Shown here in pieces: positions 14,442 to 22,666 of a DNA stretch of 46,533 nucleotides. The position numbers and the translations under genes were made by a program. This DNA is from Candidatus Palauibacter denitrificans (lineage in GTDB: Bacteria; Gemmatimonadota; Gemmatimonadetes; Palauibacterales; Palauibacteraceae): contig VXMQ01000102.1 of NCBI GenBank assembly GCA_009841015.1, positions 1 through 46,533 on the forward strand, given 5' to 3'. A model generated the notes under the pieces. It was not told the origin of the DNA, searched no databases, and saw only the letters and a list, made by a program, of their open reading frames with translations. Position 1 is the stretch's first letter; each line of letters begins with the position of its first letter.

Positions 14442-15388
14442 CGCGCCCCGCCGTTCCGGCGCTCGTCGTGGCGCGGGGCGTCAGCTACACCTACCCCGAT
14501 GGGAGTGCCGCCCTTTACGAACTTTCGCTCGAGATCCGGGACGGAGAACGACTCGGACTCCTCGGCCCGAACGGGTGCGGCAAATCGACCTTTCTCCGAC
14601 TCCTCGCGGGCGACCGGGTCCCGGGCCTCCGGCGAGATTCCTCGGTGGACGGTGCCCGACAACGCTGGCTCGCCCCCGATCAGCCGGCCCTGCGGTCCTG
14701 GCTCAGCGGGCGCGAGAACGCGGCCACGCTGCTCGAACTTCACGGCGGGCGGCCCCGGCAGGCCCGGGCCGCGGCCGACGCCTGGATCGAGCGCTTCGGC
14801 CTGTCGGGCGACGCGAACCGTCCTGTCGGCACCTATTCGAGCGGGATGCGTCGGCGCCTCGCCCTCGCCGTCGCCTTCGGCGTGCAACCCCGGCTGCTCC
14901 TCCTGGACGAACCGCTGGCCGGCCTCGACCCCGAAGGCCGCGCGGCGTTCGCCGCGGCCCTCGCCGACCACCGGGCCGCCGGAGGCGCCACGGTGCTCTC
15001 CGTCCACGACCCGGGCTTCGCCGCGGCGCACTGCGACCGCGTGGCCTTCATCGTCGACGGGCGTTGCGAGGTGGCGGACGCTCCCGCCCGGCTCCTCGAA
15101 CGGATCGGGATCCGCCCGCGGGTCGAGATCCGCTTCCCGGCGGGAGGACATCCCGACCGCGCTGCCCTCGAGCCGGCCCCGGCGGGCGTGCGCCCGGTTT
15201 CGTGGGGTGAAGGCAGCCTGCTCCTCGAGGTCGGAGACCCGAGCCGGGCCCTCCCGGAGACGCTCGCGTGGGTTCTGCGCGCCGGAGCCTCCGTCGCCTC
15301 CGTGAACGTGCGGGAACCCGGCCTCGCGGACGCCTTCGTCATCCTGACGGGGCGGGATCTCGAGGAGACAGCGAGGGACACAGCGTGA
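14438..15388 (+). CDS. ABC transporter ATP-binding subunit
   Basis: 316 aa from a TTG that overlaps the ferredoxin stop. Walker A GPNGCGKST at about residues 43-51, signature YSSGMRRRLALA, Walker B LLLLDEPLAGLDPEG, and switch histidine SVHD. The SSGM form of the signature is common in ABC-2 exporters of the NatA/CcmA/NosF kind. About 80 extra residues follow the nucleotide-binding domain (EIRFPAGG onward), a C-terminal domain as in some ABC-2 ATPases. Paired with the permease by a GTGA overlap. The cargo is unknown; the company of Fe-S, PCP_red and cytochrome genes points to heme, copper or a cofactor, by inference. Confidence 0.88.
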   Translation: MTRPAVPALVVARGVSYTYPDGSAALYELSLEIRDGERLGLLGPNGCGKSTFLRLLAGDRVPGLRRDSSVDGARQRWLAPDQPALRSWLSGRENAATLLELHGGRPRQARAAADAWIERFGLSGDANRPVGTYSSGMRRRLALAVAFGVQPRLLLLDEPLAGLDPEGRAAFAAALADHRAAGGATVLSVHDPGFAAAHCDRVAFIVDGRCEVADAPARLLERIGIRPRVEIRFPAGGHPDRAALEPAPAGVRPVSWGEGSLLLEVGDPSRALPETLAWVLRAGASVASVNVREPGLADAFVILTGRDLEETARDTA

Positions 15389-16092
15389 CGATCTGGCGTC
15401 TGGCGTGGCGTTCGGCGCTCGCGCGGCGGCGGCTCTTCGCCTGGAACGTGGCTGTGCCGCTGCTCCTCCTCACGCCGGTCGCGTTGAGCGAAGCGGCGGC
15501 GCCGCACCGCGTCGCCGTGTTCGGCGTGTTCATCGTCTTCTTCGGCGCGTTCGGCTCGGCGATCCCGGCCGTGCGGGATACGCGGGACGGCTGGCTCGAC
15601 GAGATCCTGCGCGCGGGGTATCCGGCTCCCCGCTGGCTGCTGGAGAGGACTCTGGCCGGGACGGCGATCGACACTCTGCAACTCGTTCCGACCCTGTTCG
15701 TCCTCCTGTGGTCGGCCGGCGGCCTGCGGGCGGTTCCCGCCGTTCTCCTCGCGACCCTCGCGACGCTCTGGTTCGCCAACCTCCTCGGCCCTCTCGTCGC
15801 CGCCGCGGTGCGGTCCCTCGCCGAGGCCGCCCTCGCTTCCGCGGCGCTGTCCCTCCTCCTCCTGCACTTCGCCGGCTTCTTCCGGACGCCCGCGCCCGGC
15901 TGGACATCCTTCGTCGCCGACTGGAACCCCTACACCCCGCTCCGGGCCGCCCTGGGGGCCGCCGTCGGGCCGATTCCGGTGGACGATTCAGTATGGTTTC
16001 GCAGCCTTTTCGTCGCGGCCGGCCTCACCTTCGGGGCCGCGATTTTCGCGTCGGATTGGAGCCGCCGCCTCCGCTGGCCAAGAACCTGGTGA
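15385..16092 (+). CDS. ABC-2/CcmB-like permease
   Basis: 235 aa, six predicted membrane helices, GTG start overlapping the ATPase stop. The size, the RDTRDGWLDEILRAGYPAPRW loop after helix 2 and the lack of large soluble domains fit a CcmB- or NosY-type permease that works with the upstream ATPase. CcmB exports heme for c-type cytochrome assembly in the periplasm, and NosFY serves copper-site maturation. Either would suit the cytochrome and cupredoxin genes downstream, but the sequence alone does not decide. It is the last gene of the five-gene operon. Confidence 0.75.
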   Translation: MTIWRLAWRSALARRRLFAWNVAVPLLLLTPVALSEAAAPHRVAVFGVFIVFFGAFGSAIPAVRDTRDGWLDEILRAGYPAPRWLLERTLAGTAIDTLQLVPTLFVLLWSAGGLRAVPAVLLATLATLWFANLLGPLVAAAVRSLAEAALASAALSLLLLHFAGFFRTPAPGWTSFVADWNPYTPLRAALGAAVGPIPVDDSVWFRSLFVAAGLTFGAAIFASDWSRRLRWPRTW

Positions 16093-16303
16093 CCGCGTTT
16101 GACTTTCCCCGTGGTCAACCGCAACTTCTTGGCCCATAAGCGGGGGTCCGGACCTCCGGAGACCCTGAAGGCCTTGAACCAGCATCGCCGAATTCCTTGT
16201 CCGTGGCCGATTTTCGCGGACTGCGTATATCCGGGCTTCGCACCCGGGCGAGGCTGGCGCGAGCAGCGTGAACCGGCCGCAGCACGCCGTCCAACGGAGC
16301 GCC
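16093..16303 (+). promoter_or_regulatory. Intergenic region with inverted repeats and probable promoter of the respiratory operon
   Basis: 211 nt without a gene. An imperfect inverted repeat at 16144-16165 (arms GGGTC/CGGA and TCCG/GACCC) can form a hairpin and may end the ABC transcript, though no T-run follows. TATATC at 16226-16231 is the best -10-like element, with TTGTCC at 16197-16202 too far away (23 nt) for a good -35. A second hairpin, CCGGG-N7-CCCGG, lies at 16231-16247 in the presumed 5' leader. A GGAG sits just ahead of the ATG at 16304. The promoter call is weak; the gap itself and the hairpins are clear. Confidence 0.35.
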
Positions 16304-18538
16304 ATGTATCGAGAGGTATTTGTCCCGGTCGATAACTCGCGCGAGTCGGATTGGGCCGTAGACCGCGCCATCGAACTCTGCGCCCGCTTCGGGGGCCGCA
16401 TCACGGGCTCCCACGTCTACGCCGCGCGCCTCCACGACATCCGCTTCCGCCAGCTCGAAATCGGGCTCCCGGCCCAGTTCCAGGAGCCGGCCGAGATCCG
16501 CAGGCAGCGCAAAATCCACGACAAGCTGATCGAGAAGGGGCTGCAGCTCATCTCCGACAGCTTCCTCGACCAGCTCCACCGCCGCTGTACCGAAGCCGGC
16601 GTGACCATCACGCGCCAACTTCTCGAGGGCATCAACTACGAGGAGATCATCAACGAGGCGAACCGCGGCAGCGGCCGTCTCCCGAGCCTCATCGGCTTCG
16701 ATCCGAACATCGCCCACAACTACGACGGCAGCGAGAAACAGCGCACCGACGTCAAGCTGGGCGAGAACGGCCGCCTGCTGGCGGAGGACGAGGAGCAGGA
16801 GGACAAGCTCGCGGGTACCTCCGGCCGCGAGTACGACCTCGTCGCGATCGGCGCTCACGGTCTCGGGCGGCAGGAGCGGAGCCGGCTCGGCGGCGTCGTC
16901 GCGCGCGCGCTCCGCGGGATCGAGAAGGACGCGCTCATCATCCGCGACGAGCGGCCGCTCGAAGGCGGCAAGTGGCTCGTCGGCGTGGACGGATCGGCCT
17001 ACGCGTACAAGGGGCTGCGGATTGCGCTGGAGATGGCCCGTGAGTACGGCGCCAAGGTCTACATCGCGAGCGCGTTCGACGTGCAGTACCACCACGTCGT
17101 CTTCCACAACATCAAGGACGTGCTCTCGGTCCAGGCCTCGAAGGTGTTCAAGTTCGAGGAACAGGAAGAACTCCACAACAACATCATCGACAAGGGCCTC
17201 CTCCGCCTCTGCAAGGCGAACATCAAGCGGGCCGAGGTGATGGCGAGCGAGTTCCCCGACGTCGAGATCGAGACCCAGGTCCTCATCGGGAAGCCGTTCG
17301 ACGCGCTCCTCAAGTGGGCCGAAGAGATCGATCCTTCCCTCATCGTCGTGGCCCGTCACGGCTCGCACCGGATCGAGGGCACGGATCTGGGGTCGCAGGC
17401 CGACAACCTCGTCCACCTCTCCGATGCGAACATGCTCCTCATCGGGACCGAGCAGGTGCGTCCGGAGGAGATCCCCTGGATCGAAGAGGACGGGGAGGCC
17501 GGGCTCGAGTGGGCGCCCGAAGCGGAGGTGAGGATCCTGCGCGTGCCGCCGTTCGCCCTCGGGATCGCCCGCAAGGCCGTCGAGGAGTTCGTCCTCGAAC
17601 GCTACGGGCCGGGGAGCCGTTACGCGGCCGCCTTCGTCCCGAATCCGAAGGACGAGAAGAAGTACAAGGCGTCCGAGGCTCCGACGAACGGCACGGCGAG
17701 GGTGGCGCGCGAGGCCCTCGAGACGGGCGCCGCGCCTTCGATCGCCGAGGTCGGGCAGGCCGCCAACGGCCGCGCGAACGGCGAGAAGGCGGAACTCTGG
17801 AACCGTGACCAGTTGCCCGTCGTGACCAACGAACGCCTCGACGAGGCGATCAAGAAGCTCCTTCCGACTCACATGCAGCTCGTGATGGGGATCGGCGATG
17901 CGGAGGAACTCGCCCTCGCGGAGGTGAAGGCGGGTGAGGCGATGAAGCGCACCGTCGTGGAGACGAGCGACGCCGACGCCTTCGAGGCCCCCCTCCCCGT
18001 GATGGCGAAGTGTCCGGTCACGGACAACCAGATCCCCCGCGACCGCACGGACGCCGACCCGATCGTCTGGACCCACGAGGCATTCGAACGCCTGGGGCGC
18101 GTGCCGCTGATCGCGCGTCCCCTCGCGCGAAACACGGTGGAGCGCTTCGCCCGCGACCAGGGCATGTGGCGCGTGACGACGGTCGTGATGGACGAGAACA
18201 AGGACGCGATGATCGCGGCCGACGAGTTCGACCTCGACACGATGCTCGTGATGTTCAACGAGTTGAAGGCGAAGCAGGCGCGGGCCGAGGCCGCCGGCGT
18301 CGACGGGATGAGCGAGGAGATGAAGCGCTTCATCGAGGAGGCGAAGGCCTCCGGGGTGACGCGCTGTCCCATCCGCGACATCGAGCAGCAGGCGGAGGAC
18401 TGTCCCGTCGACTTCAAGATGGTCTCGCCCGACGATGCCCGCGCCGCGGTCGAAAAGTTCGCGCGCACGGAACTCGGAGAGGAGACGGGAGCGGAGCAGA
18501 GCGGTCCCGCTTCGGAGCAGGGATCGCGCCCGAAGTGA
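16304..18538 (+). CDS. Tandem universal stress protein fused to two PCP_red-like modules
   Basis: 744 aa from ATG 16304, preceded by GGAG. Two USP domains are visible: residues 1 to about 225 (MYREVFVPVDNSRESDWAVD, later LVAIGAHGLGRQERSRLGGV) and about 226-395 (KWLVGVDGSAYAYKGL, later LIVVARHGSHRIEGTDLGSQ). The first USP is interrupted by a long insertion rich in charge. Behind them are a degenerate PCP_red-like stretch from Trp403 (WAPEAEVRILRVPPFALGIA) and a clear one from Trp589 (WTHEAFERLGRVPLIARPLA, then VERFARDQG). Cysteines cluster in MAKCPVTD, TRCPIRD and AEDCPVDF. Very unusual architecture; it heads the bd-like/cytochrome c gene run and overlaps the radical SAM gene (GTGA). Function unknown. 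Confidence 0.85.
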   Translation: MYREVFVPVDNSRESDWAVDRAIELCARFGGRITGSHVYAARLHDIRFRQLEIGLPAQFQEPAEIRRQRKIHDKLIEKGLQLISDSFLDQLHRRCTEAGVTITRQLLEGINYEEIINEANRGSGRLPSLIGFDPNIAHNYDGSEKQRTDVKLGENGRLLAEDEEQEDKLAGTSGREYDLVAIGAHGLGRQERSRLGGVVARALRGIEKDALIIRDERPLEGGKWLVGVDGSAYAYKGLRIALEMAREYGAKVYIASAFDVQYHHVVFHNIKDVLSVQASKVFKFEEQEELHNNIIDKGLLRLCKANIKRAEVMASEFPDVEIETQVLIGKPFDALLKWAEEIDPSLIVVARHGSHRIEGTDLGSQADNLVHLSDANMLLIGTEQVRPEEIPWIEEDGEAGLEWAPEAEVRILRVPPFALGIARKAVEEFVLERYGPGSRYAAAFVPNPKDEKKYKASEAPTNGTARVAREALETGAAPSIAEVGQAANGRANGEKAELWNRDQLPVVTNERLDEAIKKLLPTHMQLVMGIGDAEELALAEVKAGEAMKRTVVETSDADAFEAPLPVMAKCPVTDNQIPRDRTDADPIVWTHEAFERLGRVPLIARPLARNTVERFARDQGMWRVTTVVMDENKDAMIAADEFDLDTMLVMFNELKAKQARAEAAGVDGMSEEMKRFIEEAKASGVTRCPIRDIEQQAEDCPVDFKMVSPDDARAAVEKFARTELGEETGAEQSGPASEQGSRPK

Positions 18539-19947
18539 CCGGGGCCCCGCTGGCCGCGGAAGCTGTCGCGCACCGGAGCCCGGCCGTGCCCGGTTCGCTA
18601 TGGGACGGCGGCCCCGCCGCCGCGTCGCCGCGCACCGAACCCGATGTCGCCATCCCGCACGTTGTCGCCTGGAACCTGACGCGCCGCTGCAATCTCGCCT
18701 GCTCCCACTGCTATATTTCCGCCGGATCGTGGCACGCGGCCGACGACGAACTCGACACCGCGGCGTGCTTCCGGGTCATCGACCAGGTCCTCGAAGTGAG
18801 TCCATCCCCCCTCCTCATCCTCAGCGGGGGGGAGCCGCTCGTGCGCTCCGATCTCGAGGAGATCGCGTCGTACGCCTCCGAACGCGGCGCCACCGTGACG
18901 GTGGGCACGAACGGCACCGGACTCACCGATGAACGCGTCGCCTCGCTCAAGGCGGCCGGCGTGCAGGGGGTCGCCCTGAGCGTCGACTCCCTCGACCCGC
19001 GTTATCACGACCGCTTCCGCCACGGGGAAGGCGCACTCGAAGACACGCTCGCCGCCGTCGACCGGCTGGCGGAGCACCGTCTCGACTTCCTCATCCAGTT
19101 CACGGTCACGCGCGGGAACCGGGACGAACTCGACGCCATCGCCGCCTGGGCGGATGCGAAGGGTGCCGTCTGCCTCAACGTCTATTTCCTCGTCGAGACG
19201 GGCAGGGGAGAGGGCATGAGCGGCCTCGCCCCCGCGGAGAACGACGAGATCGTGGTCCGGCTCGCCGAACTCCAGCGGGACTACCGCGGGCGGCTCATGA
19301 TCCGCTCCAAGTGCCAGCCGCAGCTCATGCGGCACGTGTACGAACAGGATCCGGACTCTCCGCTCCTGAACTACCGGACGCGCTGCCCCTGCGGCGTCCA
19401 GTACTGCCGCATTACGCCCGAGGGCAAGGTGACGCCGTGCCCGTACATGCCGGAGGTGGCCGGCGACCTCGCCGACGCGTCCTTCGGCGAGATCTGGCGC
19501 GAGGCGACCGTCTTCCGCCTGCTGCGCGACGGCGAACCGGGCGGAAAGTGCGGCCGCTGCGAGTACCGCGCGCTTTGCGGCGGCTGCCGCGCCCGCGCGT
19601 ACGCGGTGGACGGCGACCTCCTCGGTCCCGATCCCTCGTGCGCCTACGAGCCGGGGCCCGGCATCGCCGACGCGATCGAGCCGCGCCGGGCGGTCACCTA
19701 CGGCTCGGCGGCCGAGCAGAAGCTCCAGTGGAGCGCGGAGGCCGAGGCGCGGCTCAGCGCCATCCCCAGCTTCGTGCGCGGCGTGGTGGCAGAGCGGGTG
19801 GAGAAATTCGCGCGCGACCGCGGGCACTCCGAAGTGACGCTCGACGTGATGACCGAGGTCCGCCGGGCCATGCCGGTCGACTTTTCGAAACGGATGCCCT
19901 TCTTCGCCCGGAGTCGGCGGAGCGCGGGACGGGGGGAAAAGCGATGA
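18535..19947 (+). CDS. SPASM radical SAM enzyme (NirJ/AhbC-D/PqqE-like) with C-terminal PCP_red domain
   Basis: 470 aa from GTG 18535. The radical SAM cluster motif is CNLACSHC (Cys52, Cys56, Cys59), followed by SGGEPLVRSDL and VALSVDSLDPRYHD. The C-terminal SPASM-type cysteines appear in CPCGVQYC, TPCPY, CGRCEYRALCGGCRARAY and the later DPSCAY. The CGGCRARAYAxxGDxxxxDPxC phrase is typical of NirJ, AhbC/AhbD and related heme-pathway enzymes. From Trp399 a PCP_red domain follows (WSAEAEARLSAIPSFVRGVV, then VEKFARDRG and VTLDVM). A role in modifying a tetrapyrrole, such as the heme of the next-door oxidase, is an attractive inference; peptide modification is the alternative. Confidence 0.88.
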   Translation: MTGAPLAAEAVAHRSPAVPGSLWDGGPAAASPRTEPDVAIPHVVAWNLTRRCNLACSHCYISAGSWHAADDELDTAACFRVIDQVLEVSPSPLLILSGGEPLVRSDLEEIASYASERGATVTVGTNGTGLTDERVASLKAAGVQGVALSVDSLDPRYHDRFRHGEGALEDTLAAVDRLAEHRLDFLIQFTVTRGNRDELDAIAAWADAKGAVCLNVYFLVETGRGEGMSGLAPAENDEIVVRLAELQRDYRGRLMIRSKCQPQLMRHVYEQDPDSPLLNYRTRCPCGVQYCRITPEGKVTPCPYMPEVAGDLADASFGEIWREATVFRLLRDGEPGGKCGRCEYRALCGGCRARAYAVDGDLLGPDPSCAYEPGPGIADAIEPRRAVTYGSAAEQKLQWSAEAEARLSAIPSFVRGVVAERVEKFARDRGHSEVTLDVMTEVRRAMPVDFSKRMPFFARSRRSAGRGEKR

Positions 19948-21764
19948 AGCGTTGGATGACGCGGGGCGTCGTGACCCGCGGCGTACTGCTCGCCGCCCTC
20001 GCACTGGCGGTCGCGCTCCCGCTCCTCGCGCAGGTGCCGGGGCCCGACTACGGGGAATTCAACTTCCTGGGGCTCGACCGTCGCGGTGCGGTCTGGATCG
20101 CGGCCCAGCTCCACCTGCTGTTCGCGGCCTTCGTGCTCGGCGTGCCGATGTTCGCCGTCGTCATCGAGGCGATCGGCATGTTCGGAGGGGACGAGAAGTA
20201 CGACAAGCTCGCGAAGGAATTCACCCGCCTCCTGCTCGTGGCCTACAGCGCGACCGCGATCTGGGGCGCGATCCTCGTCTTCTTCCTCTCGACGCTCTAC
20301 CCGCGCTTCTGGGCGTACCTCACGGCGATCTTCGCTCCGTCGATGTGGGTGTACGCCGGCCTCTTCTTCCTCGAATCGTTCACGCTCTACCTCTACTACT
20401 ACGGGTGGGACGCGTGGAAGAAGGGCGCCGCGAAGAAGGTGCACTGGTGCCTGGGGATCATGCTCAACATCTGGGGCACGATCGTCATGTTCATCGCGAA
20501 CGGGTGGCTCACCTACATGATGAGCCCTCCGGAGGGACTCACGGCGGATACGGCCCCCCAGACCGTCCAGTTGTGGAGCGCGATCAACAACGCGACCTGG
20601 ATGCCCATCAACATCCACCGGCTGCTCGCGAACGTGGTGTTCGGCGGTGCGATCGTCGGCGCCTACGCGGCGTACCGCTTCCTCACGAGCAGGACCGACG
20701 AGGAACGCGCGCATTACGACTGGATGGGCTACACCGGCAACCTCATCGCGATCGGCGCGCTCATCGTCCTCCCCTTCGCCGGGTACTGGCTCGGACGGGA
20801 GATCTACGAGTTCAGCCAGCAGATGGGCATCACGATGATGGGCGGCTTCATGAGCTGGCTCTGGATCATCCAGGCCTTCCTCATCGGCATCCTCTTCCTC
20901 GCGGGCAACTATTATCTGTGGATCGGGATGGGACGGATCCCGGGGGCCGAACGGTTCCAGCCGTACATCAAGTGGATGCTGCTCGTGCTGGTCCTGGGCG
21001 TCATCGTGTGGGCCACCCCGAACACGATGATCGCGGACCGGGACGAGATCGCGGCCATGGGAGGGATCCGGCACCCGTTCCTGCAGGTGCTCGGGGTGAT
21101 GAGCGCGAAGAACACGGCCGTCAACCTGATGATCCTGACGACGTTCCTCTCCTTCCTCATGTACCGGAGGGCGAACAAGGATCCCGTGGTCCAATGGGCG
21201 CGCGCGGGGACGGTGCTGCAGGGGGCGGCCTTCGCGCTGTGCGCCGTCGTCGTCGTGTTCTACGGCGTGTACGGCTACTTCGTCACCGCGATCGTGCGGA
21301 TCGGCTTCTCCGTATATCAGGTGCTCGCGGTCCTGGCGACGATCCTGTTCGTCATCGGGATCGACATGGCGATGCTGCGGGGCGCGAAATCCCGGGGCGA
21401 GATTCGGTGGGGGCGGATGCCGGACCGGTCCCAGTACGCGCTGCTCATCCTCGCCGTCACGTTTACGTGGCTCATGGGGCTGATGGGCTTCGCGCGCAGC
21501 GGGATCCGGCAGCACTGGCACGTCTACGAGGTGATCCGGGACACGAGCGAGCAGGCGTTCACGCCGGCCCTCGGGCCCGCGGCGACGATCATCAGCATCT
21601 GCGTGCTCATCTTCTTCGCCCTCGTCGGATTCATATTCTGGCTCGGCGGCCTGGCCGAACGCTCCGTGTACCGCGAAGCCGAGGCGAATGTGAAGGCCGG
21701 GCAGGAGGGGCGCGCCGCGCTCGGAGACCCGATGCCGGCGCCCTCCCTGGGCGACGTGGACTAG
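19944..21764 (+). CDS. Cytochrome bd-like oxidase subunit I (CydA superfamily), no CydB partner
   Basis: 606 aa with about 14 membrane helices. Family features: GAVWIAAQLHLLFAAFVLG with a heme-ligand-type His57, AGLFFLESFTLYLYYYGWD with Glu144 matching the CydA FFLES motif, and NIHRLLANVVFGG with His225. The GRQPW quinol-loop motif of true quinol oxidases is not visible, and the protein is longer than CydA. No cydB follows; instead three membrane-bound c-type cytochrome proteins do. This resembles the bd-like oxidases described from Nitrospira-type gene clusters, so a cytochrome c or other non-quinol donor is likely, by inference. Coupled to the radical SAM gene by ATGA. Confidence 0.82.
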   Translation: MKRWMTRGVVTRGVLLAALALAVALPLLAQVPGPDYGEFNFLGLDRRGAVWIAAQLHLLFAAFVLGVPMFAVVIEAIGMFGGDEKYDKLAKEFTRLLLVAYSATAIWGAILVFFLSTLYPRFWAYLTAIFAPSMWVYAGLFFLESFTLYLYYYGWDAWKKGAAKKVHWCLGIMLNIWGTIVMFIANGWLTYMMSPPEGLTADTAPQTVQLWSAINNATWMPINIHRLLANVVFGGAIVGAYAAYRFLTSRTDEERAHYDWMGYTGNLIAIGALIVLPFAGYWLGREIYEFSQQMGITMMGGFMSWLWIIQAFLIGILFLAGNYYLWIGMGRIPGAERFQPYIKWMLLVLVLGVIVWATPNTMIADRDEIAAMGGIRHPFLQVLGVMSAKNTAVNLMILTTFLSFLMYRRANKDPVVQWARAGTVLQGAAFALCAVVVVFYGVYGYFVTAIVRIGFSVYQVLAVLATILFVIGIDMAMLRGAKSRGEIRWGRMPDRSQYALLILAVTFTWLMGLMGFARSGIRQHWHVYEVIRDTSEQAFTPALGPAATIISICVLIFFALVGFIFWLGGLAERSVYREAEANVKAGQEGRAALGDPMPAPSLGDVD

Positions 21765-21787
21765 ATGCGGTGCCTGATAGCGGGGAC

Positions 21788-21812
21788 GCGAGGACGGTGG
21801 TGCGAGGACGGT
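21788..21812 (+). repeat. Short direct repeat ahead of cytochrome c gene
   Basis: An 11-nt sequence, GCGAGGACGGT, occurs at 21788-21798 and again at 21802-21812, in the 56-nt gap between the bd-like gene and the first cytochrome c gene. Each copy contains a GAGGA that resembles a ribosome binding site. It may be a recent tandem duplication with no function. Confidence 0.6.
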
Positions 21813-21820
21813 AGGAATAG

Positions 21821-22666
21821 ATGACGAACCTGAAGATCCTGTTCACGGTCGTGGCGACGTTGGCGGTGTTCACCTTCGTGGCGAACGTGATCCCGCAGGT
21901 GCAGTCGGCGGTGCCGCGGGAGATCGTGCTCAGCGCGGACATGCCGCCCGAGGAGCTGGCGGCGATCGGCGAGGAGATCTACGCCGGGGCGGGCGGCTGC
22001 ACGGCGTGCCACGGCCTCGGCACGCGCGCTCCGGACCTCCTCGGCGTGGTGGGCGGTGTGTGCGCGACGCGCGTCCCGGGGCAGAGCTGCAAGGATTATC
22101 TCTGGGAGTCTCTGGTCAACCCAACGGCCTACATTGTTGAGGGCTTCGACCCCATCATGATCGATCAGAGCATCGTCTCGTCGCAGGCCGAGCTGTGGAC
22201 GCTCGTCGCCTTCCTGCAATCGCAGGGCGGCGAGATCACGGTGAACGCGGACGACTTCGCCGCGGCGCTGGCCGCCGACGCCGCGGCCGCGTCCGCTCCG
22301 CCGCCTCCCGTCGTGACCGACCCGAACCAGGTCGACGCGGTCGCGCTGATCACGGCGCAGGGCTGCCTCGCCTGCCACGCGCTCGGCGGGGAGGGCGGCA
22401 TGGTCGCTCCCCCCTTCGAGGAGCTGCGGGGACAGGATCCCGCCTTCGTCCGCGAGGGGATCGTGGATCCGATGGCGACCATAAACGAGGAATACTCGAC
22501 CTTCGCCGGAACCATGCCGACGATCTTCGGCGACCTCATGTCTCCGGTGGAACTCGATGTGCTGGTGGACTTCTTCGTGGGAGGCTCCGGAGCCGGCGCG
22601 GAGGGCGGGGAGGCTCCCGGCGACGCGGCGGAAGTCCCGCCCGACAGCGCGGGAGGTAGCCGATGA
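21821..22666 (+). CDS. Membrane-anchored diheme cytochrome c
   Basis: 281 aa. An uncleaved or cleavable N-terminal helix (ILFTVVATLAVFTFVANVIP) and two class I cytochrome c domains: the first with CTACH (Cys60, Cys63, His64), the second with CLACH (Cys182, Cys185, His186). Methionines suited as sixth ligands occur later in each domain (FDPIMIDQ, GTMPTIF). A glycine/alanine/proline-rich linker and tail are present. The first domain holds an extra Cys pair (VCATRVPGQSC). Exported and heme-loaded in the periplasm, it is a good direct electron donor to the bd-like subunit. The stop overlaps the next gene (ATGA). Confidence 0.88.
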   Translation: MTNLKILFTVVATLAVFTFVANVIPQVQSAVPREIVLSADMPPEELAAIGEEIYAGAGGCTACHGLGTRAPDLLGVVGGVCATRVPGQSCKDYLWESLVNPTAYIVEGFDPIMIDQSIVSSQAELWTLVAFLQSQGGEITVNADDFAAALAADAAAASAPPPPVVTDPNQVDAVALITAQGCLACHALGGEGGMVAPPFEELRGQDPAFVREGIVDPMATINEEYSTFAGTMPTIFGDLMSPVELDVLVDFFVGGSGAGAEGGEAPGDAAEVPPDSAGGSR

